A DNA stretch of 64,000 bases from Bog-950 sp044225825 (GTDB lineage Bacteria > Bacteroidota > Bacteroidia > Chitinophagales > LD1), in assembly GCA_044225825.1 (NCBI GenBank), contig JBGAIB010000001.1, positions 496,001 to 560,000 of the forward strand, in the 5' to 3' direction. The position numbers and the translations under genes were made by a program. Shown here piece after piece: positions 16,517 through 24,257 of the stretch; position 1 is the first letter of the stretch, and every line of letters starts with the position of its first letter. A model generated the notes under the pieces. That model worked only from the letters and a program-made list of their open reading frames with translations. It was not told the origin of the DNA and made no database searches.

Positions 16517-17899
16517 TCAATCCTCTAACAACCTGTTAAAGACGGTAAAGATACCTTGCTGCAAGCTTTCAATTTGTTTAGATAGCTTTTCAGGCGATCG
16601 TAAAGTTTGCTGCTTCAACTTAATCAGCTTTCCAATACAATCAATGTATTGCAAATAATATTCGAAACTCGGATTATCTCCTATTTCCTTGTTAAGAAAT
16701 TTCAAATTTTTTCTAACCAATCTCGCTGCGGTTGAATAATCGCTGGTTCTGTAAAAATAAACACACTCATAAAGTCGCATCATCGCAAGCCCAAAATGTG
16801 TAATTTCCTTCTTTCGGTATTTTTGTAATTCAATTAAGTACTTAAAAGCACCGGAATAATCCTTTATATGAAGATGCAGCAAGCACCCCAACATATACAT
16901 ATCAAATAATACCGACCGATTAGTCGCCGGTTGTATTTTGGGTAGCAAGTATTTTTTAAATGCTCCCTGGGCCTTCCTATAGTCCCGGTTGATAAGACAG
17001 GTAACAAAGTAATTGCCACCATGGTAATGACTTTTCCCTATGGTATCAGCAAAGCCAAGCAAGCCCTGTTCGTAAAATTCCTGCGCCTTACCGAATTCAT
17101 TTCGTTCCAGGTTCGCAAAGCCAAGCTCACAAAGTACAATTCCTTTAAATTTTGATTCAATCCTTTTAGCATTTTCGTCAAATGCTTTTAATGCTTCGTA
17201 ATATGCCGGCAGCATCCCTTCATTAGTTAAAGACAAATGCTTATGTAAGGTAGCTAACGTAAAGTAGTAAAAGAATTTAGCCGGGGACGAGCCGGGCATA
17301 AGGGCCTTTTTTTCGTACTTTCCTAAAACGGCCGTGGCCTTAGGCAAAAAAGCAACTTCATTTCCTGCGAACTTTTGCGAAATGATATCGCCATATAAGG
17401 TAAGCATGGAAACATAGATTTCGTCCTCTGGTTTCTTTCCATTACCCAGCGAATCCAGATATTTTTTGCCATAAGTATGCGTTAATCTAGAATTATAGCG
17501 AGGATGAAACATGCTTCGCAGGTTTTCGAAAGCCGCTTTATAAAATCTTGTTTTTTCATCAATAAAGCCACTCTTCTGCAAATGCCGTTCTGCAATTTTT
17601 AGCTCGTGCAGCATAAGGTCAGTCAATCCTTTTAGAAGAATGCTGCTGAAAATAAGGTTATAGTTACGGCCATAAAGCTTTTCGATGATCTTATTCAGGA
17701 GTATGGAATTGACTTTATCAAAATGACCTGCTGTAAGATTCAACTTCGTCGCAATGCTACTCTCATCAAATCCGGAGTCCTTGTATCTGTTTAAATATTC
17801 ATCACGAACCAACTCCTCCTTTCCTATTACATCCAATAACCTGAATTGCAGCAGTTCATTCTCATCAAATGATTTTACGAAGTCTAACAGGTAACTCAT
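16517..17899 (-). CDS. TPR-like helical protein of unknown function
   Basis: The start at 17899 (MSYLLDFVKSFDENELLQF) fits the gene at 24258, whose N-terminus looks alike; an in-frame ATG at 17962 adds 21 residues. The 460-residue protein is all helical. Residues 1-75 look like a small helical, possibly winged-helix-like domain (EELVRDEYLNRY, ATKLNLTAGHFDKV), and the rest resembles TPR-type helical hairpins (GFANLERNEFGKAQEFYEQ). It has no signal peptide and no catalytic motif. The same kind of protein occurs at 24258-25673. A regulatory or scaffold role is a guess. Confidence 0.65.
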   Translation of the reverse strand: MSYLLDFVKSFDENELLQFRLLDVIGKEELVRDEYLNRYKDSGFDESSIATKLNLTAGHFDKVNSILLNKIIEKLYGRNYNLIFSSILLKGLTDLMLHELKIAERHLQKSGFIDEKTRFYKAAFENLRSMFHPRYNSRLTHTYGKKYLDSLGNGKKPEDEIYVSMLTLYGDIISQKFAGNEVAFLPKATAVLGKYEKKALMPGSSPAKFFYYFTLATLHKHLSLTNEGMLPAYYEALKAFDENAKRIESKFKGIVLCELGFANLERNEFGKAQEFYEQGLLGFADTIGKSHYHGGNYFVTCLINRDYRKAQGAFKKYLLPKIQPATNRSVLFDMYMLGCLLHLHIKDYSGAFKYLIELQKYRKKEITHFGLAMMRLYECVYFYRTSDYSTAARLVRKNLKFLNKEIGDNPSFEYYLQYIDCIGKLIKLKQQTLRSPEKLSKQIESLQQGIFTVFNRLLED

Positions 17900-18066
17900 A
17901 GCGGTATTTGAATATAAGCGAAGCAATGGATTAACAATCAAAAAACTCTTTGCTTTTACCATCAGTCATAACACGAATCGGAATATTGAAAATCAATCAA
18001 TTGCAAGCCTAACATCGTTCTGCTAACATTTCTTACATTTCGAACTCGAACCATAAAATTAAAACT

Positions 18067-19866
18067 ATGACCTTAAAGGGCGGCGCCTTTATTACCGGTG
18101 AAACTGATTACAAGAACATCTTTTTGCCCGAGGAATGGAACGAAGAGCAATTGATGGTACGTGATATGGTGAAAGACTTTTGCCTGAAAGAAATTCACGG
18201 ATTAGGTATTGATAAGGCAGCAGCCCTTGACGCCTCTAAGGATCTACCATTTATTGTGGAGTTACTCGAAAAATCGGCAGAACTGGGTTTATGTGGTTTA
18301 TCCATCGACAAGGAATATGGGGGCCTTGATCTTGACTTCAATACCGGCTTACTCTTCGGCGAAGCTATTGCATTGGGATTCTCGTTCGCAACTACAATAG
18401 GTGCTCAAACTTCAATTGGCTCCCTGCCGATAGTTTTCTATGGTACCCCCGAGCAAAAGCAAAAATATTTGCCGGGTATAGCATCCGCTAAACTTAAAGC
18501 ATCCTACTGCCTAACTGAACCCGGTGCCGGTTCCGATGCTAACAGCGGCAGAACCAAAGCCACCTTATTGCCCGATGGCAAAGGTTACCTGCTGAACGGT
18601 CAAAAGATGTGGATTACCAACGGTGGTTTTGCAGATGTATTTATTGTGTTCGCTAAAATTGAAGATGATAAGGATCTTTCCGCCTTTATAGTGGAGAAGG
18701 CCTTTGGTGGTATACAATTGGGTAAGGAAGAAAAGAAGCTGGGCATTAAAGGTTCTTCCACTGTACAAGTGTTCTTCAATAACTGCCCAGTACCGGCCGA
18801 AAACCTACTGGCTAAAAGAGGCGAAGGTTTCAAAATTGCCTTGAACATTCTGAATACCGGTCGTATTAAGTTATCAGCCGGAGCTATAGGTGGCAGCAAG
18901 TTTGCCATTAGTCGGGCTGTAGAATATGCCAACCAGCGCGAGCAATTTGGTAAGCCTATTAGCTCCTTTGGTGCCATGCAATATAAGATCGGCGAAATGG
19001 TAACACGTGTCTTTGCTACCGAATCGGCCATATACCGTACAGGTAGTAATATAGACAAGAAGCAGGAGGAGTTTGTGCAACAAGGCATGGAAAAAAGCCA
19101 GGCTAAACTGCAGGCCGTGCGTGAATTTGCTGTAGAGTGTGCCATATTAAAAGTGGTTGGTAGTGATGTATTGGATTACGTGGTAGATGAAGCCTTGCAG
19201 ATGCACGGAGGCATGGGTTATGCCGTTGAAACCGGTATTGAAATGGGTTATCGCGATGCCCGTATTACCCGCATTTACGAGGGAACTAATGAGATAAATC
19301 GCCTATTATCGGTTGCTGAATTAACCCGCCGGGCTTTAAAAACAAAAGAAGTAGACCTGATAGGTGCAGGTAAAAAACTACCGGGGTTATTCGTTAAGCA
19401 ACTGCTGCCTTTTAAAAGCAAAAACGGATTTGATCAGGAGCGCCGAATCGTGCAAAACATAAAGGCCGCCTTCCTGCTTATTTCGGGTGCTGCAGGTAAC
19501 AAGCTGCGCGAGAAAATGGTTGACGAACAGGAGATAGTGATGAACCTGGCCGACATACTCGCAGAAGCTTATATAGCCGAATCGATATTACTCCGCGTTA
19601 TGAAACTCACCGAGAAAAAGGGCCACTCCGCGGAAGAGTTGCAGATACAACGCCAACTGTTGCAACTGTATTTATACGAATCGCTCGATAAGGTGCGCAA
19701 GGCCGGCCGCGATGCTATAGCTGCGTATGCCAACGGTATCGAAAAAGGCACTATGAACTATTTATTAAAACTACTAACCCCGCAGTACGATGTAAACTCC
19801 AAAGAGTTGCGCCGTGCTGTTGCTGGCTATTCTATTAAAAAGAACGGTTATCCTTTTGTTGCTTAA
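18067..19866 (+). CDS. Acyl-CoA dehydrogenase family protein
   Basis: A 599-residue flavoenzyme that oxidises acyl-CoA to trans-2-enoyl-CoA. The family signatures YCLTEPGAGSDANS (substrate/FAD loop), WITNGGFADVFIVFA, QREQFGKPI and the C-terminal MHGGMGY and RITRIYEGTNEINR are all present. The extra 180-residue C-terminal region makes it longer than the short/medium-chain enzymes (about 380-400) and matches the long class found in beta-oxidation gene sets. Twelve base pairs behind it lies a PTPLA-type 3-hydroxyacyl-CoA dehydratase gene, so the two may act on the same fatty acyl-CoA intermediates. It is divergent from the TPR-like gene. Confidence 0.92.
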   Translation: MTLKGGAFITGETDYKNIFLPEEWNEEQLMVRDMVKDFCLKEIHGLGIDKAAALDASKDLPFIVELLEKSAELGLCGLSIDKEYGGLDLDFNTGLLFGEAIALGFSFATTIGAQTSIGSLPIVFYGTPEQKQKYLPGIASAKLKASYCLTEPGAGSDANSGRTKATLLPDGKGYLLNGQKMWITNGGFADVFIVFAKIEDDKDLSAFIVEKAFGGIQLGKEEKKLGIKGSSTVQVFFNNCPVPAENLLAKRGEGFKIALNILNTGRIKLSAGAIGGSKFAISRAVEYANQREQFGKPISSFGAMQYKIGEMVTRVFATESAIYRTGSNIDKKQEEFVQQGMEKSQAKLQAVREFAVECAILKVVGSDVLDYVVDEALQMHGGMGYAVETGIEMGYRDARITRIYEGTNEINRLLSVAELTRRALKTKEVDLIGAGKKLPGLFVKQLLPFKSKNGFDQERRIVQNIKAAFLLISGAAGNKLREKMVDEQEIVMNLADILAEAYIAESILLRVMKLTEKKGHSAEELQIQRQLLQLYLYESLDKVRKAGRDAIAAYANGIEKGTMNYLLKLLTPQYDVNSKELRRAVAGYSIKKNGYPFVA

Positions 19867-19877
19867 AAAACCGGTTA

Positions 19878-20471
19878 ATGCACCCTATTGTAAAATATTA
19901 CCTCTCCGCTTACAACCTGCTTGCCTTTTTAGCCTGGTTGGCCTATCTGGTTGATTTTATAGCCTCAGGTTTCAGCCTTTCGCCCTCCGGACTAATAATG
20001 CTGAACATTGCCCAGGGTTTAGCTGTGCTGGAAATTGCCCATAGTCTGTTTAAATGGGTAAAGTCTCCAGCCCTGACTACGGCGGCACAGGTTGTATCGC
20101 GGTTATTGGTATTGGCATTAATTGATGTGTTTACTGATAGCGGCCCCATCAGGCCCATTACAAATTACGGCATACTGATCGTTTCCTTTGCCTGGAGCAT
20201 TACCGAACTGGTACGCTATTCGTTTTACTTCCTGCAACTAGCAGGTGTGCAGCCGCGTTGGTTATTATGGATGCGCTACACCTTTTTTATTGTACTTTAC
20301 CCAACCGGGGTAACCGGCGAATGGCTTATCATTCTTACTCCTATTGCAGCGCATCACTTTCAGTTTAATTTATACCTGGCAATCGCCGTAGTTATTGCCA
20401 TTTCTTATATCTATTACTTTCCAGTACTCTATGGGTATATGTGGAAACAACGTAAAGCCCGCTTAAAATAA
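19878..20471 (+). CDS. PTPLA/HACD-type 3-hydroxyacyl-CoA dehydratase
   Basis: 197 residues with about six membrane segments. The protein matches the PTPLA (Phs1/HACD) family of very-long-chain 3-hydroxyacyl-CoA dehydratases: AVLEIAHSLFKWVKSP near the start, WSITELVRYSFYF (106-118) and RYTFFIVLYPTGVTGE (133-148). The catalytic Tyr and Glu of yeast Phs1, seven residues apart, correspond to Tyr141 and Glu148 here. It would remove water from 3-hydroxyacyl-CoA in the membrane to give trans-2-enoyl-CoA during elongation, or work in reverse. The family is best known from eukaryotes. It starts 12 bp after the acyl-CoA dehydrogenase gene, which argues for co-transcription. Confidence 0.85.
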   Translation: MHPIVKYYLSAYNLLAFLAWLAYLVDFIASGFSLSPSGLIMLNIAQGLAVLEIAHSLFKWVKSPALTTAAQVVSRLLVLALIDVFTDSGPIRPITNYGILIVSFAWSITELVRYSFYFLQLAGVQPRWLLWMRYTFFIVLYPTGVTGEWLIILTPIAAHHFQFNLYLAIAVVIAISYIYYFPVLYGYMWKQRKARLK

Positions 20472-20474
20472 AAG

Positions 20475-20503
20475 GTGGTGCGCCCCCCGGGCTGCACCAC
20501 TTT
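20475..20503 (+). terminator. Terminator hairpin after the dehydratase gene
   Basis: GTGGTGC (from 20475) pairs with GCACCAC (20494-20500), with a GC-rich loop and TTT behind. The T-run is short on this strand; the structure may act in both directions. Confidence 0.6.
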
Positions 20504-20523
20504 ACTCACCTAAAGCACAAAAG

Positions 20524-20567
20524 CTAAAAAAGAAGCGGCTTCAGCTGACCCCAGCTTCCGCCGCTTC
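20524..20567 (-). terminator. Intrinsic terminator of the collagen-like gene
   Basis: On the minus strand GAAGCGGC (20567-20560) pairs with GCCGCTTC (20539-20532), with an inner AAGCTG/CAGCT stem, followed by a T-run. It lies five bases past the stop codon of the collagen-like gene. Confidence 0.85.
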
Positions 20568-20571
20568 ACGG

Positions 20572-22197
20572 TTATTGCAATTTTTCTATATTCAATGAAA
20601 CGGCTGTTCCGCCGGCACCGTCGCTAATGGTTAATGGCACAAAAGAACTATTACGAATACTCACTACATCGCCGGCATTTAAGTTTAACATAACAGTGTT
20701 GCTTACTAAAGCACTGTTCTTAACAGCAATCGTTGTTCCGGTAGCGGTTACGCCATTTACACTAACCTCCATACTACCTGAACTTGTGCTGGCAACACCA
20801 TAAGTTATCTTATATACACCGGTTGCCGGTGCTATAATGGCCGTAGGTAAGGCAGTATATCCACCTGTGTTTACCTGCACATTGGAAATTAAAACCTGTC
20901 CGCCGAAAGGCACTACCTGATTTATAGTGGTATAACCGCTAAACAAAGTGCCAGCCATCGATCGCCATTCAGCTGTGCCACTTGCATCAATAGCGGTAAG
21001 CACATAATTAGATTGCGCAGTGCCATCATCGATTTTTACATTTCCCTGCACATCCAGCGTTGCTCCCAAAAAAGTATTCGAGCCGATGCCTACGTGGCCT
21101 GCATTATCCACCACAAAGCGCTGTTGGCCTAAGGTTGTTACGCTCAGGTAACCATCGTCACCCGCAGTGCCTCTGTGAAACCTTACCATGGCATTCTCCT
21201 GTAATCCATAAGCACTACCAACCTGGCCGATTACATCACCGAAGTTATTGTTTGCAGAGCCGGAGGTAGTAACGATATGAAAGTTGTTATCACCTAACGC
21301 TGTTGCCAACGAGGTTGTAATACCCATCGGGGTAGTATTCAGCGGACGAACGGTAAATGGATAAGATGTATTACCTGTACCTACACCTACATTATTGGTG
21401 AGGTTATCGATTTTAAAGGCTGAGCCGTTCGGAGTTTCCATATCAAACATGTAGCTATCACTCACCAGGCGGTTTCTGTAATCGGAGGTACCATCACTGG
21501 TAAAGTCGATGTATTGCGCTGCAGCGGAGTTAAGACTGCGCAGTTCTATTCCTGCTGCCCCTATACCAGTGTTGGTTAAAAATACACGCGCATCAGTGGA
21601 GGCCTGCTCAATATCCAGAGCGGCATCGGGAGTGTTGGTGCCAACACCTACATTACCCCCGTTGTTGTAAATATTCGAGCTGCTGACTACCCACTCGGTG
21701 CCATTCCAATAAGGAGTGTTACCTGCAGCCGTGCCATCAGGTAATAAGCCGGTTGCTCCGGTGGGACCTTGAGGACCTGTATCACCTGTTACTCCAACTG
21801 GTCCTTGTGGACCTGTTGCACCCGGCACTGCATCCTGCCAACTTGCCAAGCCGTTTGCATCGCTGGTTAACACCTTGCCTGCCCCTTCTGTGCCGTCTGT
21901 AATTTTTACATTCCCCTGCACATCCAGGTTAGCGCCTAAAAACGTGTTAGGACCAATACCTATGTGTCCGGAATTATCAACCACAAAGCGCTGTTGACCT
22001 AAGGTTGTTACGCTCAGGTAACCATCGTTGCCGGCCGTTCCACGGTGGAAACGTACCATGGCATTCTCCTGCGTACCATATGCACTGCCAACCTGACCAA
22101 TCAAATCGCCGAAGTTGTTGTTTGCAGAGCCGGAGGTAGTAACGATATGAAAGTTGTTATCACCTAACGCTGTTGCCAACGAGGTTGTAATACCCAT
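20572..22197 (-). CDS. Collagen-like surface protein, C-terminal fragment
   Basis: This is the downstream half of a gene that starts at 24073; the first in-frame ATG (22197) is internal and no signal peptide is present. It contains two copies of a block of about 260 residues (from MGITTSLATALGDNNFH to LDVQGNVK), joined by a short collagen stretch of about ten Gly-X-Y triplets, with GGNVGVGTNTPDAALDIEQ between them. The last 120 or so residues (ATGVYKITYGVA, VSVNGVTATGTT, LNAGDVVSIRNSS, ending in LNIEKLQ) look like the jelly-roll trimerisation domain of C1q/BclA proteins. No T9SS sorting domain is seen. Whether the fragment is translated on its own is doubtful. Confidence 0.7.
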   Translation of the reverse strand: MGITTSLATALGDNNFHIVTTSGSANNNFGDLIGQVGSAYGTQENAMVRFHRGTAGNDGYLSVTTLGQQRFVVDNSGHIGIGPNTFLGANLDVQGNVKITDGTEGAGKVLTSDANGLASWQDAVPGATGPQGPVGVTGDTGPQGPTGATGLLPDGTAAGNTPYWNGTEWVVSSSNIYNNGGNVGVGTNTPDAALDIEQASTDARVFLTNTGIGAAGIELRSLNSAAAQYIDFTSDGTSDYRNRLVSDSYMFDMETPNGSAFKIDNLTNNVGVGTGNTSYPFTVRPLNTTPMGITTSLATALGDNNFHIVTTSGSANNNFGDVIGQVGSAYGLQENAMVRFHRGTAGDDGYLSVTTLGQQRFVVDNAGHVGIGSNTFLGATLDVQGNVKIDDGTAQSNYVLTAIDASGTAEWRSMAGTLFSGYTTINQVVPFGGQVLISNVQVNTGGYTALPTAIIAPATGVYKITYGVASTSSGSMEVSVNGVTATGTTIAVKNSALVSNTVMLNLNAGDVVSIRNSSFVPLTISDGAGGTAVSLNIEKLQ

Positions 22198-22585
22198 CGG
22201 GGTAGTATTCAGCGGACGAACGGTAAATGGATAAGATGTATTACCTGTACCTACACCTCACCAGGCGGTTTCTGTAATCGGAGGTACCATCACTGGTAAA
22301 GTCGATGTATTGCGCTGCAGCGGAGTTAAGACTGCGCAGTTCTATACCTGCTGCCCCTATACCAGTGTTGGTTAAAAATACACGCGCATCAGTGGAGGCC
22401 TGTTCAATATCCAGAGCGGCATCGGGAGTGCTGGTGCCAACACCTACATTACCCCCGTTGTTGTAAATATTCGAGCTGCTAACTACCCACTGGGTGCCAT
22501 CCCAATAAGGAGTGTTACCTGCAGCCGTACCATCAGGTAATAAGCCGGTTGCTCCGGTAGAGCCTTGTGGACCCTGTGCTCCTGT
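21018..22585 (-). repeat. Tandem duplication, period 870 bp, one copy with 74-bp deletion
   Basis: Positions about 21018-21790 repeat at about 21888-22585. The offset is 870 bp on the left side (for example 21301 and 22171) and 796 bp on the right side (21463 and 22259). The difference is exactly a 74-bp block present at 21389-21462 and missing at 22258/22259. The copies are nearly identical next to the missing block and diverge toward the ends. Confidence 0.85.
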
Positions 22586-24073
22586 TGCACCTTGTAAACC
22601 TTGCGGGCCTTGGGCACCAGTATCTCCGGTGGCACCCTGTACTCCTTGCGGACCTTGTGCACCTGTTACACCTTGCGGGCCTTGCGCACCGGTATCTCCG
22701 GTAGCGCCCTGAATGCCTTGCGGGCCTTGCGCCCCAGTTACACCTTGCAAACCCTGAGGGCCTTGTGCACCTGTATCGCCGGTAGCGCCCTGAATGCCTT
22801 GAGGGCCTTGAAGGCCTTGTGCGCCTGTATCTCCAGTGGCACCCTGTACTCCTTGCGGACCTTGTGCACCGGTTACGCCTTGCAAACCTTGAGGACCTTG
22901 TGCACCTGTATCTCCGGTAGCGCCCTGAGGGCCTTGTGCGCCGGTATCGCCGGTAGCGCCCTGAATGCCTTGCGGGCCTTGTGCACCTGTTACGCCTTGC
23001 AAACCTTGCGGGCCTTGCGCGCCGGTATCACCGGTTACACCCTGAAGACCTTGCGGGCCTTGCGCCCCGGTTACACCTTGCAAACCCTGAGGGCCTTGTG
23101 CACCTGTATCGCCGGTAGCGCCCTGAATGCCTTGTGGACCTTGTGCACCGGTTACGCCTTGCAAACCTTGCGGGCCTTGCGCACCGGTATCACCGGTTAC
23201 ACCCTGAAGACCTTGTGGACCTTGCGGCCCGGTTACGCCTTGTAAACCTTGAGGGCCTTGTGCACCGGTATCACCGGTTACGCCTTGTAAACCTTGAGGG
23301 CCTTGGGCACCTGTATCTCCGGTACCGCCCTGAATGCCTTGAGGGCCTTGTGCGCCTGTATCTCCAGTGGCACCCTGTACGCCTTGTGGACCCTGTGCAC
23401 CGGTTGCACCTTGTAAACCTTGCGGGCCTTGGGCACCAGTATATCCGGTGGCACCCTGTACTCCTTGTGGACCTTGTGCACCTGTTACACCTGGCAAGCC
23501 TTGTGGTCCAGTATCACCTGTTGCACCTTGTAAACCTTGAGGACCGGTATCTCCTGTTGCACCCTGAGGACCCGTAGGGCCCTGGGCACCCGTCCCTCCG
23601 GCTGCACCCGTTGAACCAGGCACGCCCTGGGCCCCTGCGGGACCTGTAGCACCAGTTGGTCCTTGTGGACCAGCCGCGCTATTACCTGCATATAAAGCAT
23701 AAGGTACACTCAGCAACTGCGAAGTCCCCATGTTTGTATAGATGCCGGTGTTATTAATATCTGTTTCTACCTGTAAATATTTGGCCCCACTGCTCCAGTT
23801 AACGATAGCCAGGTTGCCTGTCGATCCAATTTCTGTAGCCACCAGGCCGAAGGAATTAGTAGTGGTACTGATTACCTCTGTATAAACGGTAGTGCCCGTC
23901 GGCGATAAATCGTGGATGGTAAAACGTATGTTTACCGGTGTCCCATTGCCAAGGGTCGTTCCAGCGGCATCGCGAACTACAGCCTGGTAGTTTACTTTTT
24001 GTGGCGCCTGAGCACGGGTAGTTAACCACAGGCAAGCCAGCATCAAAATTGTTAAGTGCAGTTTTAACTTCAT
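22241..24073 (-). CDS. Collagen-like surface protein, N-terminal part (frameshifted)
   Basis: Residues 1-22 are a signal peptide (MKLKLHLTILMLACLWLTTR). Residues 25-130 form a domain beginning KVNYQAVVRDAAGTTLGNG and ending in MGTSQLLSVPYALYAG. The same kind of domain opens the protein at 49396-50400. Residues 135-509 are 125 uninterrupted Gly-X-Y triplets, rich in Gln, Pro, Thr and Asp. A GNVGVG segment follows, and the frame ends abnormally (RNRLVRCRYR) at a 74-bp deletion relative to the second copy of the duplicated block downstream. With those 74 bp restored the frame runs on to 20572, giving one collagen-stalk protein with a globular C-terminus. Trimeric, surface-exposed stalk is inferred from family knowledge. 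Confidence 0.8.
   Translation of the reverse strand: MKLKLHLTILMLACLWLTTRAQAPQKVNYQAVVRDAAGTTLGNGTPVNIRFTIHDLSPTGTTVYTEVISTTTNSFGLVATEIGSTGNLAIVNWSSGAKYLQVETDINNTGIYTNMGTSQLLSVPYALYAGNSAAGPQGPTGATGPAGAQGVPGSTGAAGGTGAQGPTGPQGATGDTGPQGLQGATGDTGPQGLPGVTGAQGPQGVQGATGYTGAQGPQGLQGATGAQGPQGVQGATGDTGAQGPQGIQGGTGDTGAQGPQGLQGVTGDTGAQGPQGLQGVTGPQGPQGLQGVTGDTGAQGPQGLQGVTGAQGPQGIQGATGDTGAQGPQGLQGVTGAQGPQGLQGVTGDTGAQGPQGLQGVTGAQGPQGIQGATGDTGAQGPQGATGDTGAQGPQGLQGVTGAQGPQGVQGATGDTGAQGLQGPQGIQGATGDTGAQGPQGLQGVTGAQGPQGIQGATGDTGAQGPQGVTGAQGPQGVQGATGDTGAQGPQGLQGATGAQGPQGSTGATGLLPDGTAAGNTPYWDGTQWVVSSSNIYNNGGNVGVGTSTPDAALDIEQASTDARVFLTNTGIGAAGIELRSLNSAAAQYIDFTSDGTSDYRNRLVRCRYR
22545..23671 (-). repeat. Collagen Gly-X-Y coding repeat
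   Basis: 125 codon triplets with Gly in every first position. A higher-order unit of the type GDTGAQGPQGLQGVTGAQGP recurs many times with small changes (LQGV, IQGA, VQGA). The DNA repeats are coding, which explains the repetitive look of the sequence on both strands. Confidence 0.9.
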
Positions 24074-24149
24074 ACAATTGGGTTTTAAATGGTTTGCTGC
24101 TACAACCGTAGGGGGCCAGTAATCGCAGCCTTATTTTTTTTAGTCCGCT

Positions 24150-24182
24150 ACAAAAGTGCTGAACCGCCTAACGCACTTTTGT
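24150..24182. promoter_or_regulatory. Inverted repeat between the collagen-like and TPR-like genes
   Basis: ACAAAAGTGC (24150-24159) and GCACTTTTGT (24173-24182) are perfect 10-bp arms around 13 nt. The site lies between two divergent genes, 77 bp upstream of the collagen-like gene start and 75 bp upstream of the TPR-like gene start. It may be an operator serving both, or a hairpin. Confidence 0.45.
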
Positions 24183-24257
24183 CTAACTTTTAACCAAAAG
24201 TCGAATGCCCGAATGCGCACAACCCGTATATTGCCCACGGACAACACAGCGGTTTTT

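Noticed and set aside
22512..23577. Open frames on the + strand through the collagen region (66, 214 and 147 codons)
   Set aside because: They are antisense shadows of the Gly-X-Y repeat on the minus strand; the periodic codons keep other frames open by chance.
22545..23671. Possible CRISPR array or tandem DNA repeat
   Set aside because: The repeats are in codon register with Gly in every third position and have no constant repeat/variable spacer pattern.
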